Source: Exiguobacterium sp. (GTDB taxonomy: Bacteria; Bacillota; Bacilli; Exiguobacteriales; Exiguobacteriaceae). Taken from it: a stretch of 47,109 nucleotides of DNA. The first letter of the stretch is position 1, and each line of letters starts with the position of its first letter. The notes below the pieces were generated by a model. That model was not told where the DNA came from. It saw nothing but the letters and a program-made list of their open reading frames with translations, and made no database searches. The position numbers were made by a program, and so were the translations under genes. The stretch is taken from the NCBI RefSeq assembly GCF_020832205.1, contig NZ_JAFIFD010000031.1, positions 1-47,109 on the forward strand. The letters are read 5' to 3'. Shown here in pieces: positions 1 to 7,512 of this stretch.

Positions 1-41
1 GGCTCCCGATAAAGGAGACGGCTTTTTCTGTGATTGTGGCA

Positions 42-1304
42 TCACGTGAACAACGAGACGATCCACCTGATCAAAATCCCGACGAGCGCGAAATCGGAGT
101 CTCCGAACGTCGTACTCTCGAAACCGAGATTGCCAAGAAGCGGCAACAGCAACGCCGGCAAGAAACTGATCAACAATCCGTTCGCAAACGCTCCGAGCAA
201 GGCACCCCGCCGTCCCCCGGTCGCATTTCCGAACACGCCGGCCGTCGCTCCCGTGAAGAAGTGAGGCACAAGCCCTGGCACGATGACCGCAAGACCGAAG
301 AGCGGTAAGAAGAACATGGCGATCAATCCGGCCGTAAAGCTCGCCAAGAAGCCGATGATGACGGCGTTCGGAGCGAACGGGAAGACGGTCGGGCAGTCGA
401 GCGCCGGTTTCGCGTTCGGCACCATCTTGTCGGCAATCCCTTTGAACGCCGGGACGATCTCCGCGATCAACATGCGGACACCTGCGAGGACGATGTAAAC
501 ACCGGCCGCGAACGTGATCGCTTGAATGACCGAGAAGACGATATAGTTCGACCCGCCCGACAACTCACTCTCAATAAAGGCCGGACCCGCGAACAGGGCG
601 ACGACGATGAACAAGAGCGTCATCGTCAATGAGACGGCGACAGACGTATCTCGAAGGAAGCCGAGTTGCTTCGGTACTTTGATCTGTTCAGTCGAATGTT
701 CTTTGTTCCCGGCATATTTCCCGATCGTTCCGGAAACGAAGTAACCAAGCGACCCGAAATGTCCGACCGCGAAATCATCCGACCCCGTGATTTGACGCAC
801 GAACGGTTGAAGTAGCGCCGGGAAGAGAACCATACACAGTCCGAGCAACACCGAACCGACCGCGACGAGGACGACACCGTCCAATCCTGATACCGAAAGA
901 ATCGCAGCGAGCAGACTCGCCATGAAGAGCGTGTGGTGACCCGTCAAGAAAATATATTTGAACGGGGTGAATCTGGCCAAGACGATGTTCATGATCATCC
1001 CGAATACCATGATCATCGCCGTCTCAACGCCGAACGCGTCTTGAGCGACGGCGACGATGGCTTCGTTGTTCGGAATGACACCGCGAATACTGAACGCTTC
1101 GTCGAACATCCGACCAAAGATGTCGAGCGCCGCAATGATGACACCAGCCCCTGCTCCGATGATGACGAATCCCATAATCGTCTTCAACGTCCCCGAAACG
1201 ACGGACGCGACGTCTTTCTTTTGAAGCATGAGACCGATCAACGCGAACAGACCGACCAAGATCGCTGGTGTTCCCAATATGTCCCGCATAATCAAATCAA
1301 GCAT
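42..1304 (-). CDS. ulaA: PTS EIIC component, ascorbate (UlaA/SgaT) family
   Basis: This 420-residue, very hydrophobic protein has about ten membrane segments and is the sugar-translocating subunit of a PTS transporter. The family call rests on overall similarity to UlaA/SgaT, including a segment GSLGYFVSGTIGKYAGNKEHSTEQ near residue 190-210 (conserved loop) and a late GATAGVFGNATGGRRGA loop. It is the last gene of the operon regulator-EIIB-EIIC. The substrate is probably L-ascorbate or a related acid or pentitol, but this is inferred from family only. The stop lies at 42-44, so the gene is complete. Its terminator would fall at the very edge of the window; the first 25 bases look like part of a hairpin. 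Confidence 0.88.
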   Translation of the reverse strand: MLDLIMRDILGTPAILVGLFALIGLMLQKKDVASVVSGTLKTIMGFVIIGAGAGVIIAALDIFGRMFDEAFSIRGVIPNNEAIVAVAQDAFGVETAMIMVFGMIMNIVLARFTPFKYIFLTGHHTLFMASLLAAILSVSGLDGVVLVAVGSVLLGLCMVLFPALLQPFVRQITGSDDFAVGHFGSLGYFVSGTIGKYAGNKEHSTEQIKVPKQLGFLRDTSVAVSLTMTLLFIVVALFAGPAFIESELSGGSNYIVFSVIQAITFAAGVYIVLAGVRMLIAEIVPAFKGIADKMVPNAKPALDCPTVFPFAPNAVIIGFLASFTAGLIAMFFLPLFGLAVIVPGLVPHFFTGATAGVFGNATGGRRGALLGAFANGLLISFLPALLLPLLGNLGFESTTFGDSDFALVGILIRWIVSLFT

Positions 1305-1338
1305 ACGTTATTCCCCCTCCCTGTCCCGAAATTGTACG

Positions 1339-1605
1339 TCAGAGCTTGTCGCTCAACTCGGCTTTGATTTGTTCGATATCCATCACGTTCTCGAGTGCGA
1401 CGATCGTCCGTGTCCCGTCATCTAGCGTCGTGATGATGTCTTGTGCGCCGAGATAGATGTCAGCCGGTTCCGTTCGAGCCGTAGCGATGTCCGTGTGCGA
1501 CACTTCCGCTTCTTTCCCCATCTGATCGAGCGCTTTTTTCACGTTCAACTCCATGATGAAACTCGACCCTAACCCGTTTCCACATACAACTAAAATCTTT
1601 TTCAT
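1339..1605 (-). CDS. PTS EIIB component, lactose/ascorbate-type
   Basis: An 88-residue cytoplasmic phosphocarrier that passes phosphate from EIIA to the sugar taken up by EIIC. It begins MKKILVVCGNGLGSS, the classic EIIB active-site loop, with Cys8 as the phosphorylated residue. The length is typical for a free-standing EIIB of this superfamily. The start lies only 3 nt after the regulator stop, and its ribosome binding site (GAGGAG near 1614-1619) lies inside the end of the regulator gene, so translation is probably coupled. Its partner is the EIIC gene 34 nt downstream. No separate EIIA gene follows. Confidence 0.9.
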   Translation of the reverse strand: MKKILVVCGNGLGSSFIMELNVKKALDQMGKEAEVSHTDIATARTEPADIYLGAQDIITTLDDGTRTIVALENVMDIEQIKAELSDKL

Positions 1606-1608
1606 GAT

Positions 1609-3627
1609 TTATTCCTCCTCAGAATATTTAGTGATGACTTGTAACATTTGTTCAATCGATTCAGCGTGCATGACTTCTGTTAAATCGGGACCGTTACTGA
1701 GCAGCTCTGTCAGTTGCGCCAACGCTTTTAAATGGGTCGTCTGATCGATGGCCGCAAGGACGAAGAAGAGACGGACCGACTTGTCAGACGGAAAGACGAC
1801 CGGTTCTTCGAGCTTCAAGACGCTCATGCCGAGTTGGCGGACCCCGTCTTCCGGTCTTGCGTGCGGGATGGCCACGTCAGGCATCAAGACGACATACGGA
1901 CCATGCTGCTCGACGTTCTCGATCATCGTCTCGACATATCTCGCTTCAATCGATCCGTTCGTCTCGAGTGGTTGAGCGGCGACCCGAATCGCCTGTTTCC
2001 AATCGTCCACCCGTTCGAGCAGTTGGACCTGGTCGTGCGTGATCAATTCATTCAACACTGGTTGTTCCCCCTCTGACCTCATCAGGTGTTTATTCGGATT
2101 GAGCAACATCCGCAACGCTTGCTTCAATTGCCTTTCGTTCGTGACGTTCGCATATTTTTTCACGATATCCATGACGTCTTCCACTTGGATGGGCTCGTCT
2201 GAGATGCGGTTGAAGAAACGTTGACCGACTTCTTGCTTCAAGGCGACTTGTTCGATCCGTGTCGGCAATGTCGGGACGAGCATCACGTGGGCCAACCGCT
2301 GTATCTCGCGAGGCAATGGCACGGTCGTGAAGACGATGTCGACGAGCGGGACGAACCGTTCAACGTCCCGCTGTGAAATCGGCGGCAAAAAAATGAACTC
2401 CGGAAACTGGTTTTTCAAAATGTGATCGAGCATATGAGACACGCTGACCCCGCTCGGACAGACGACGACCGCCTTCATCTTCTCATCGAGGTGTTGCCCT
2501 TGCCGATGAAGGTGGGCTGCGAAGTGAAGGGTATAATACATCACTTCGATTTTAGGGACGTCTTTGCCGAACCGTTGACGGAACGGGTCGAGTGACCGTT
2601 CCACGAGAACGTTCAATACTTGGTGCTCTTTCATCACGTACCGTTCCAACTCTCTCGGTGCCTCCAGGCCGGTGTATACGCGTTGCATCGTCGCTTTCGA
2701 ATGAAGGACGAGCTTCTCGCACAGCGCTTCCCGTTCGATGATGAACGTACAGCTCAACGTCTCGAACCGTTCGATCACTTCCATCATCGCTGCCGCCAAG
2801 TTTTGTTGCACTTCCGCTTCCATCTCTTCTTCCACTTTCGGACCGCTCTTGACGAGCATGTCGAGCGTCACCCACAAGTGTGGCACTTGATTAAAATGTT
2901 GCCGGAGCGACTCATCCGTGTTTTCGGCTAAAATGACGTCCTCTTCATCGAGCGGCTCGATGCTCGAGAGACGTTGACCGATCAAGAGGAAGTAAGCGAG
3001 CTTTTCCCGGTGGCTCTCCACGAACTGAAATTGACGCATCTGTTCGTACGACTCGATCTGTTCTTGCAACCGTCCGAGTTCATCTCGCCACTCTGCGATG
3101 ACCGCGCTGACGAGACGTTCTTTCGTCGATAACTCCATCATCCGTTCGACGGCTCGATACATGTAAAGCGCCAACGTCTGGGGATGACCGTTAAAGTGGT
3201 ACCCGAGTCGCCGCGTATAGGCAAAATCGAGACCGAAATGAGCCGCGCTTTTCTTCACTGCATTCAAACTTTCCTGGACGGTAAACTTGGATACGTCGAG
3301 TAACTGTTGATAATGGACGGCCGATAAGAAGTCACGGCTCGTCAACGTATAAAATACGATCAACAATTCCCGTTCTTCCTCCGAAAAGACGAGATCGGCG
3401 CGTTCGATCTGTTCGACGATGCGCGGGTCATCACGAAGTTGAATCGATGTCTTCTCGATGACGAGCGGAGGAAGGTCATTGCCGCGCAACCATTCTTGAA
3501 TCCGCTCCAATTCGTATTCGATGGTCCGTTTCGAATAAGGCAACATGACGGTCAGCAGCTGCAACGTCACGTTGTTCTCATGCATGAGAACTTGGAAGAT
3601 CCGTTTGCTTTTTTCGTTTAGTAACAT
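1609..3627 (-). CDS. PRD-containing transcriptional regulator with EIIB-like and EIIA domains (BglG/MtlR type)
   Basis: A 672-residue multidomain regulator. In order it shows: N-terminal winged-helix and second HTH regions (about 1-150); two PRD regions (about 180-375) with candidate phosphorylatable histidines His206, His309 and His368/372; an EIIB-like domain starting near 385 with Cys390 in VVVCPSG; and a C-terminal fructose/mannitol-type EIIA domain (about 525-672) with active-site His589 in AIPHARPEDG. Phosphorylation of the PRDs by HPr and EIIB normally sets activity in this family. It is the first gene of the operon and lies downstream of a cre site. Because the operon has no other EIIA, the fused domain may also supply the phosphate relay to EIIB (inference). 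Start: ATG with GGAGG about 10 nt upstream. Confidence 0.88.
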   Translation of the reverse strand: MLLNEKSKRIFQVLMHENNVTLQLLTVMLPYSKRTIEYELERIQEWLRGNDLPPLVIEKTSIQLRDDPRIVEQIERADLVFSEEERELLIVFYTLTSRDFLSAVHYQQLLDVSKFTVQESLNAVKKSAAHFGLDFAYTRRLGYHFNGHPQTLALYMYRAVERMMELSTKERLVSAVIAEWRDELGRLQEQIESYEQMRQFQFVESHREKLAYFLLIGQRLSSIEPLDEEDVILAENTDESLRQHFNQVPHLWVTLDMLVKSGPKVEEEMEAEVQQNLAAAMMEVIERFETLSCTFIIEREALCEKLVLHSKATMQRVYTGLEAPRELERYVMKEHQVLNVLVERSLDPFRQRFGKDVPKIEVMYYTLHFAAHLHRQGQHLDEKMKAVVVCPSGVSVSHMLDHILKNQFPEFIFLPPISQRDVERFVPLVDIVFTTVPLPREIQRLAHVMLVPTLPTRIEQVALKQEVGQRFFNRISDEPIQVEDVMDIVKKYANVTNERQLKQALRMLLNPNKHLMRSEGEQPVLNELITHDQVQLLERVDDWKQAIRVAAQPLETNGSIEARYVETMIENVEQHGPYVVLMPDVAIPHARPEDGVRQLGMSVLKLEEPVVFPSDKSVRLFFVLAAIDQTTHLKALAQLTELLSNGPDLTEVMHAESIEQMLQVITKYSEEE

Positions 3628-3650
3628 GGGTAGAGGCCTCCTACACCTTT

Positions 3651-3690
3651 AGTATACGATACGGAGCGAACAAAAATGTAAGCGTTTACG
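3651..3690 (-). promoter_or_regulatory. PTS operon promoter region with CcpA cre site
   Basis: On the minus strand a TATACT -10 element lies at 3651-3656. Just upstream, 3677-3690 reads TGTAAGCGTTTACG on the plus strand and matches 13 of 14 positions of the cre consensus TGWAANCGNTNWCA. Its place around the -35 region suggests carbon catabolite repression by CcpA. No convincing -35 hexamer is visible, as expected for a promoter that needs an activator. Confidence 0.7.
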
Positions 3691-3740
3691 ACAGGATTTT
3701 CGGGTCGTTCGTCCAAAAATTCTGTCTGAAGGGTACATGC

Positions 3741-3770
3741 AAAAAAGCGAGGGGACTTCTGTCCCCTCGC
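3741..3770 (-). terminator. Rho-independent terminator of the lipid-phosphatase operon
   Basis: A perfect 10-bp stem, GCGAGGGGAC pairing with GTCCCCTCGC around a TTCT loop, is followed on the minus strand by six T residues. It lies just after the stop of the 65-residue gene and ends the four-gene operon before the PTS operon begins. Confidence 0.92.
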
Positions 3771-3775
3771 CACCA

Positions 3776-3973
3776 TCACGCTTCTGTCATCGGGCTGGCT
3801 TCGTTGCGACGATAAATCGTCACACCACCATGCTTTGCCTCTCCGACGACTTGAAACAACCATTCTTTTTCAATCAACATCGAACGCACGGTCAAAAAAT
3901 CTTCTTTCGGAACCGTGAGCTCCTCGACGGAACCGTCGAGCAACGCGCGCATGCGTTGTTCCCATTCGTTCAT
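3776..3973 (-). CDS. Hypothetical 65-residue protein, last gene of the coupled operon
   Basis: I do not recognise this protein. It is 65 residues, cytoplasmic, with no signal peptide or membrane segment. It has an acidic amphipathic first half and a C-terminal part ending in a hydrophobic, glycine-containing strand region (VVGEAKHGGVTIYRR). Its ATG overlaps the stop of the upstream 176-residue gene by 4 nt, so it is probably translated by coupling. A strong terminator follows directly. The overlap, the terminator and the codon use, which matches its neighbours, make it a real gene rather than a chance frame. Confidence 0.7.
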   Translation of the reverse strand: MNEWEQRMRALLDGSVEELTVPKEDFLTVRSMLIEKEWLFQVVGEAKHGGVTIYRRNEASPMTEA

Positions 3974-4500
3974 GTCAGGTTCCCCCTCTCATTCTGCGCA
4001 TTCGCCCAAGCGAACAACCGCTCGCCCGTTTTGACGACGTTCCCGTCGATATATAAATCACCCGGAACGCGGGCGACGTCCGGAACCTTGCCGTTGCCGG
4101 CCAACATGACGTCGTCTCCGAGCTTATGCTGTAAATAACGGACCGCGAAGGCGACGGCTTCTTCGTCCGTCGTCGCACCGGCCTGTACGAGTGCCGCCTC
4201 GTACTCGGCGTCCGCTTGATTACGCTCCAACAAGACGCGTCCCCCTTGAAGCAACGCATAAGGCGGCAACGCGTCGACATGGAACACTTCGTACGCTTTA
4301 TAATCCGTTTCGTCGCATGACAATAACGGAATGAACCGTTCGGCTGCCGTCCACTTCTTCAATTGGAACAACGTCCGCATCGGAGCGAACGACCGGGCTC
4401 CGGTTTGATCTTTCTCTACTAAAATCGTGGGCACGTCAGCCAAATCCGCTGCGTGGCGGTCCATGAACAACCAGTGTTCAACTTCTGCTATAAGTATCAA
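3970..4500 (-). CDS. Hypothetical protein (176 aa) coupled to PAP2 phosphatase
   Basis: Not recognised. A soluble protein of 176 residues with few cysteines, no signal peptide and no membrane span. It has a mixed alpha/beta look: an N-terminal half with hydrophobic strands (MILIAEVEHWLFM, VPTILVEKD), a central helical acidic stretch, and a C-terminal GNGKVPDVARVPGDLYIDG segment that could be beta hairpins. It overlaps the PAP2 gene by 4 nt upstream and the 65-residue gene by 4 nt downstream. Constant coupling with two lipid-phosphate enzymes suggests a link to envelope lipids, but no function can be assigned from sequence. Confidence 0.72.
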   Translation of the reverse strand: MILIAEVEHWLFMDRHAADLADVPTILVEKDQTGARSFAPMRTLFQLKKWTAAERFIPLLSCDETDYKAYEVFHVDALPPYALLQGGRVLLERNQADAEYEAALVQAGATTDEEAVAFAVRYLQHKLGDDVMLAGNGKVPDVARVPGDLYIDGNVVKTGERLFAWANAQNERGNLT

Positions 4501-5087
4501 TTACGTTTCCTCCCTAACCACCACTCCGAGGCGGCGATGACGACGACCGCGACAAGCCATCCTCCGAGGACGTCACTGAAATAATGGACGTTTAAAATGA
4601 CCCGACTGAATGAGACGAGGACGACAAGGGACAGGACGAGCCCGATCCCCCACATCGATCTGTCGTTGCGATACATCGTAAACGCGAACAATCCATAAAG
4701 GGCGAGCGATCCCGAGGCGTGTCCGCTCGGGAAACTGTACGTCGTGGCGTCAAGCGCCGCATCGATAAGCGGACGTTCAATCCCATAGACGAGCTTCAGC
4801 CCTTGTGTCAATATGAGCGTCCCGATGACGACGAGCGGCAACCGGAACGCCTCGCTTTTCTCGCCGTTCCATAACCAATACAACATCCCGACGAATGAAA
4901 GCCCGATCAGTACGCGGACGCTGCCGAGTTCTGTAATATAGGCGAACGTCGGTCCGGACAACGGTGCGACCGCCTCATAGATGAAGTCATCGATCGGGAT
5001 GGCCGCTCCTAAAACGACAATCACCGAGACGAGAGCGTAGCCCATCGTCCCGGCGATTGTCAGCATCTTCGCTCGGTCGTTCATCAA
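4497..5087 (-). CDS. PAP2-family membrane phosphatase (undecaprenyl-diphosphatase or lipid phosphatase)
   Basis: A 196-residue membrane protein with about five to six spans. It carries the three PAP2 signatures: KLVYGIERP, then the PSGHAS motif in YSFPSGHASGS, then SRVILNVHYFSDVLGG, whose His is the nucleophile and whose Arg and Asp complete the site. Such enzymes remove phosphate from undecaprenyl pyrophosphate, phosphatidate or phosphatidylglycerophosphate on the outer face of the membrane. Its start overlaps the stop of the PgpA-like gene by 4 nt. Possible roles are undecaprenyl phosphate recycling (BcrC/YodM type) or PgpB-like lipid synthesis; the motifs alone do not decide. Confidence 0.88.
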   Translation of the reverse strand: MMNDRAKMLTIAGTMGYALVSVIVVLGAAIPIDDFIYEAVAPLSGPTFAYITELGSVRVLIGLSFVGMLYWLWNGEKSEAFRLPLVVIGTLILTQGLKLVYGIERPLIDAALDATTYSFPSGHASGSLALYGLFAFTMYRNDRSMWGIGLVLSLVVLVSFSRVILNVHYFSDVLGGWLVAVVVIAASEWWLGRKRN

Positions 5088-5629
5088 TACAATCCTTTTC
5101 GTTCCCGCATCTCTTCTTCACCGAAGTCGGTCATGTCCCGCAACCGATGCGCGAGACGGCCTGAGGCGTTCGCGGCGATGGCGCCGACGAGGTCGTCCAT
5201 GAACGTATGGACTTGACCGTCCTCCATCTTCGTATCGAGCTGTTTGATGATCCCGATTTTCGCTTTATCTAAGTAACCGAACGTCGTGACGGCGATCGAA
5301 CCGTACGTGTTGACGGCTCCGATGGCAATCGTCTCATCGACCCCGAACAGTCCTTCGTCCGAGGCGACAATCGATAGGAGCGGCTCCGACAATTGTCCGC
5401 GCTCCGCTAACATGTCGAGCTCCGAGCCGACGAGGATAGCGTGTTGGAGCTCACGCTTTTCAAGCACGGCCTCGACCGAGTCCATGCAATCTTTTAGCGA
5501 TAAATGGGGCGAGTATGGGGCTTGCATTTGATAGACGATTTCACCGATCGATTCGATGGATACGCCGCGCTCAAGCAAACGGGCCCGGGCGGCCTCTCTG
5601 ACGTCTCGTGAGTGTGGTACATTTTTCAT
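5084..5629 (-). CDS. Phosphatidylglycerophosphatase A-family protein (YutG-like)
   Basis: A 181-residue protein of the PgpA/YutG family, recognised from its N-terminal helical part (ARARLLERGVSIESIGEIVYQMQ) and the conserved ending with FMDDLVGAIAANASGRL. Members dephosphorylate phosphatidylglycerophosphate or, in the Bacillus-type soluble branch, have an unproven role. Unlike enterobacterial PgpA it shows no clear membrane spans. It is the first gene of the four-gene coupled operon and the next gene is another lipid phosphatase. The only in-frame start, ATG at 5629, has no ribosome binding site close by; an AAAGGATG sequence lies about 29 nt upstream behind a small hairpin. Confidence 0.82.
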   Translation of the reverse strand: MKNVPHSRDVREAARARLLERGVSIESIGEIVYQMQAPYSPHLSLKDCMDSVEAVLEKRELQHAILVGSELDMLAERGQLSEPLLSIVASDEGLFGVDETIAIGAVNTYGSIAVTTFGYLDKAKIGIIKQLDTKMEDGQVHTFMDDLVGAIAANASGRLAHRLRDMTDFGEEEMRERKGLY

Positions 5630-5805
5630 AGTTTGCGCGGGCGCTGGTCCCGCTACACATCCTTTCGTATCGAGAGCGGTTCACGCTCTCACCGTACTTG
5701 ATTCCATTATACTGAAAAATTGAAAAAAAGACTAAGCCCGCTTTGACTTCCCTTCTTAAATCGTTCATCATAAATGAGAAGACCACTATTAAAGGGGGAA
5801 CTGGA

Positions 5806-6315
5806 ATGAAGATTGGGGTAGTCTTATTTCCATCAAAACAAGTTCAAGACTTCGCCAACTCGTACCGTAAGCGGTACGATACGAAGTACGCCTTGATATC
5901 ACCACACGTGACTATCAAAGAGCGGACCGAAGTGGACGAAGCCGACTTGCCAAAAGTGCTCGAGTATTTACAACAAGTCGCCGACGCGACGAAACCGATC
6001 CAACTGAAGATTGATGGCGTCCGTGCGTTCGCGCCGACAAACAACGTTCTTTACTTAAAAGTGTTGCCGACCCGTGAGCTGGCGGCGTTGCAACAAAAGT
6101 TGCACGAAGGCGTGCTTGACCAACCGCCGAAATACGAATTCCTCCCGCATATTACGATCGGACAAGACCTTGCCGATGCCGAGCTGTTCGACGTGCTCGA
6201 ACGGATGCGGATGGAACAAGTCCATTTCGAGGAAACGATCACCCGGATGGCCGTCATGTACGAGCTTGAAAACGAAACGTGGAACGTCTATGAGACGTTC
6301 CGGTTCCGCGGATAA
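5806..6315 (+). CDS. yjcG: YjcG family protein, 2H phosphoesterase / 2'-5' RNA ligase-like
   Basis: A 169-residue protein with the two HxT motifs of the 2H phosphoesterase superfamily, His34-Val-Thr36 in SPHVTIKER and His115-Ile-Thr117 in LPHITIGQD. Such proteins act on cyclic phosphate or 2'-5' linked RNA ends; the physiological substrate of YjcG is unknown. I chose the ATG at 5806 over an upstream ATG (5743) because AAAGGGGG lies about 7 nt before it and the family starts MKIGVVLFP. It is a single-gene unit with its own terminator. Confidence 0.9.
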   Translation: MKIGVVLFPSKQVQDFANSYRKRYDTKYALISPHVTIKERTEVDEADLPKVLEYLQQVADATKPIQLKIDGVRAFAPTNNVLYLKVLPTRELAALQQKLHEGVLDQPPKYEFLPHITIGQDLADAELFDVLERMRMEQVHFEETITRMAVMYELENETWNVYETFRFRG

Positions 6316-6317
6316 TA

Positions 6318-6506
6318 TTAAACGCTCCGGTCGACGAATCGACCGGGGCTTTTCTGTTGTTCTGCTTCTAACCATTCGTCTTGCCGAGGCCGAATCCGTT
6401 GGACCCGCTTAATGCGTGTCACTGGTTCGATGTTTGCCCGTTCAGTTGGTTGGACTTGGCGATTCCCGTATTGGACGACCGTGAAATCAATCTGATAAGG
6501 ACCCAT
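6318..6506 (-). CDS. Hypothetical small protein (62 aa)
   Basis: Not recognised. A 62-residue, basic, soluble protein starting MGPYQIDFTVVQYGNR. The start is chosen because a strong GGGAGGGG ribosome binding site lies 5 nt upstream of ATG 6506; longer in-frame starts lack one. Its 3' end overlaps the yjcG terminator, so the two genes are convergent. It lies downstream of the fabI terminator and has no obvious partner. The good binding site and codon use support a real gene, though without family recognition this remains moderate. Confidence 0.55.
   Translation of the reverse strand: MGPYQIDFTVVQYGNRQVQPTERANIEPVTRIKRVQRIRPRQDEWLEAEQQKSPGRFVDRSV
6324..6354 (+). terminator. Terminator of yjcG
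   Basis: The stem CCGGTCGA / TCGACCGG with a CGAA loop is extended by flanking pairs and followed by CTTTT. It lies 9 nt after the yjcG stop and overlaps the 3' end of the convergent 62-residue gene. Confidence 0.85.
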
Positions 6507-6556
6507 GACTTCCCCTCCCTCACAAGTCCTTACCCGAAACCGTTTCACGATAATAC

Positions 6557-6585
6557 AAAAAAGAGCGCTTTAATGCGCCCTTTAC
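6557..6585 (-). terminator. Terminator of fabI
   Basis: On the minus strand GGGCGC and GCGCTC pair (one G-T) around ATTAAA, followed by TTTTTT. It begins about 6 nt after the fabI stop codon. Confidence 0.75.
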
Positions 6586-6590
6586 CAAAC

Positions 6591-7364
6591 TTATAAAATA
6601 TGGTAGCCGCTGTCGACGTGAATGATTTCTCCCGTCACACCGCTGCCCATGCTAGACAACAAGAACAAGCCGGTCGAGGCGACCTCTTCTGCCGAGACGT
6701 TGCGTCGGAGCGGTGCCTTTTGCTCGAGCTCAGACAAGATGCTGTTAAAGTCACCGACGCCTTTGGCCGAGAGCGTACGGATCGGTCCCGCTGAAATCGC
6801 ATTGACCCGAACGCCATGCGGGCCATACTCGTTCGCCAAGTATTTGACGCTCGAATCGAGCGCGGCTTTCGCGACACCCATCAAGTTATAGTTCGGGACG
6901 ACTCGTTCGCCACCGAGGTAAGTGAGCGTGATGACTGAAGCATCTTCTGCGAAATAAGGCTTCGCCGCCTTGACGACCGCCGTCAAGCTGTACGCCGAAA
7001 TATCGAGCGCCTGAGCGAACTGACCGCGCGTCATCTCCGAAAACTCACCGCGTAACGCTTCTTTGTCGGCGAACGCGATTGAGTGGGCGATCCCTTGAAT
7101 CGTCCCGGCCTGCTCGTGGATCGTCCGGAACGTCGCTTCGATCGCTTCGTCGTTCGTGACATCGCATTCAAGCAACAGTGCTTCTCCGTTCAATTCAGCT
7201 GCGAGCGATTCGAGACCGGATTTGAACCGTTCGGCCGCATATGTGAGAACGAGCTTCGCACCCGCCTCATCAAGCGTCTTCGCAATCGCCCAGGCGATTG
7301 AACGTTTATTGGCGATCCCCATGACGACATACGTCTTATTCGTTAACGTTGGATAGATTGACAT
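6591..7364 (-). CDS. fabI: Enoyl-[acyl-carrier-protein] reductase (NADH) FabI
   Basis: A 257-residue FabI, the last reductive step of each fatty-acid elongation round (trans-2-enoyl-ACP to acyl-ACP). It is an SDR-fold cytosolic enzyme. The nucleotide loop is GIANKRSIAWAIA, and the catalytic set is Tyr149, Tyr159 and Lys166 in the FabI spacing Y-x6-K. It is usually a homotetramer and the target of triclosan-type inhibitors. It forms its own transcription unit with a near-perfect SigA promoter and a FapR box, so malonyl-CoA should induce it together with fabHF. Start: ATG with AAAGGGGAG upstream. Confidence 0.97.
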   Translation of the reverse strand: MSIYPTLTNKTYVVMGIANKRSIAWAIAKTLDEAGAKLVLTYAAERFKSGLESLAAELNGEALLLECDVTNDEAIEATFRTIHEQAGTIQGIAHSIAFADKEALRGEFSEMTRGQFAQALDISAYSLTAVVKAAKPYFAEDASVITLTYLGGERVVPNYNLMGVAKAALDSSVKYLANEYGPHGVRVNAISAGPIRTLSAKGVGDFNSILSELEQKAPLRRNVSAEEVASTGLFLLSSMGSGVTGEIIHVDSGYHIL

Positions 7365-7379
7365 CGTAAACTCCCCTTT

Positions 7380-7396
7380 TTAGTACCTGGTGATAA
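7380..7396 (-). promoter_or_regulatory. FapR operator of fabI
   Basis: TTAGTACCTGGTGATAA matches the 17-bp FapR palindrome (TTAGTACCTGGTACTAA) except for two bases in the right half. It lies just downstream of the -10 element, covering the start of the transcript, as expected for repression relieved by malonyl-CoA. Confidence 0.85.
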
Positions 7397-7407
7397 CATC
7401 TGTTATT

Positions 7408-7436
7408 AGATTACAGAATGGTGTCTGTTTTGTCAA
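7408..7436 (-). promoter_or_regulatory. SigA promoter of fabI
   Basis: On the minus strand TTGACA (7431-7436) and TAATCT (7408-7413) are separated by exactly 17 nt. The FapR box begins about 12 nt downstream. Confidence 0.85.
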
Positions 7437-7512
7437 CCGACTCGGAACGTATTGCGATTTTTTTTGGTTATTGTAAGATAAAATACGTATAGAAAGGGTG
7501 ACACGACTCCTC

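Noticed and set aside
1-41. Possible terminator of the PTS operon at the window edge
   Set aside because: Only one arm and part of the loop are inside the window, so pairing and T run cannot be judged.
3618-3650. Palindrome GTAGGAGGCCTCTAC around the ribosome binding site of the PTS regulator
   Set aside because: It is a self-complementary stretch with no loop room, so it cannot fold as a hairpin in one RNA; noted as probable chance.
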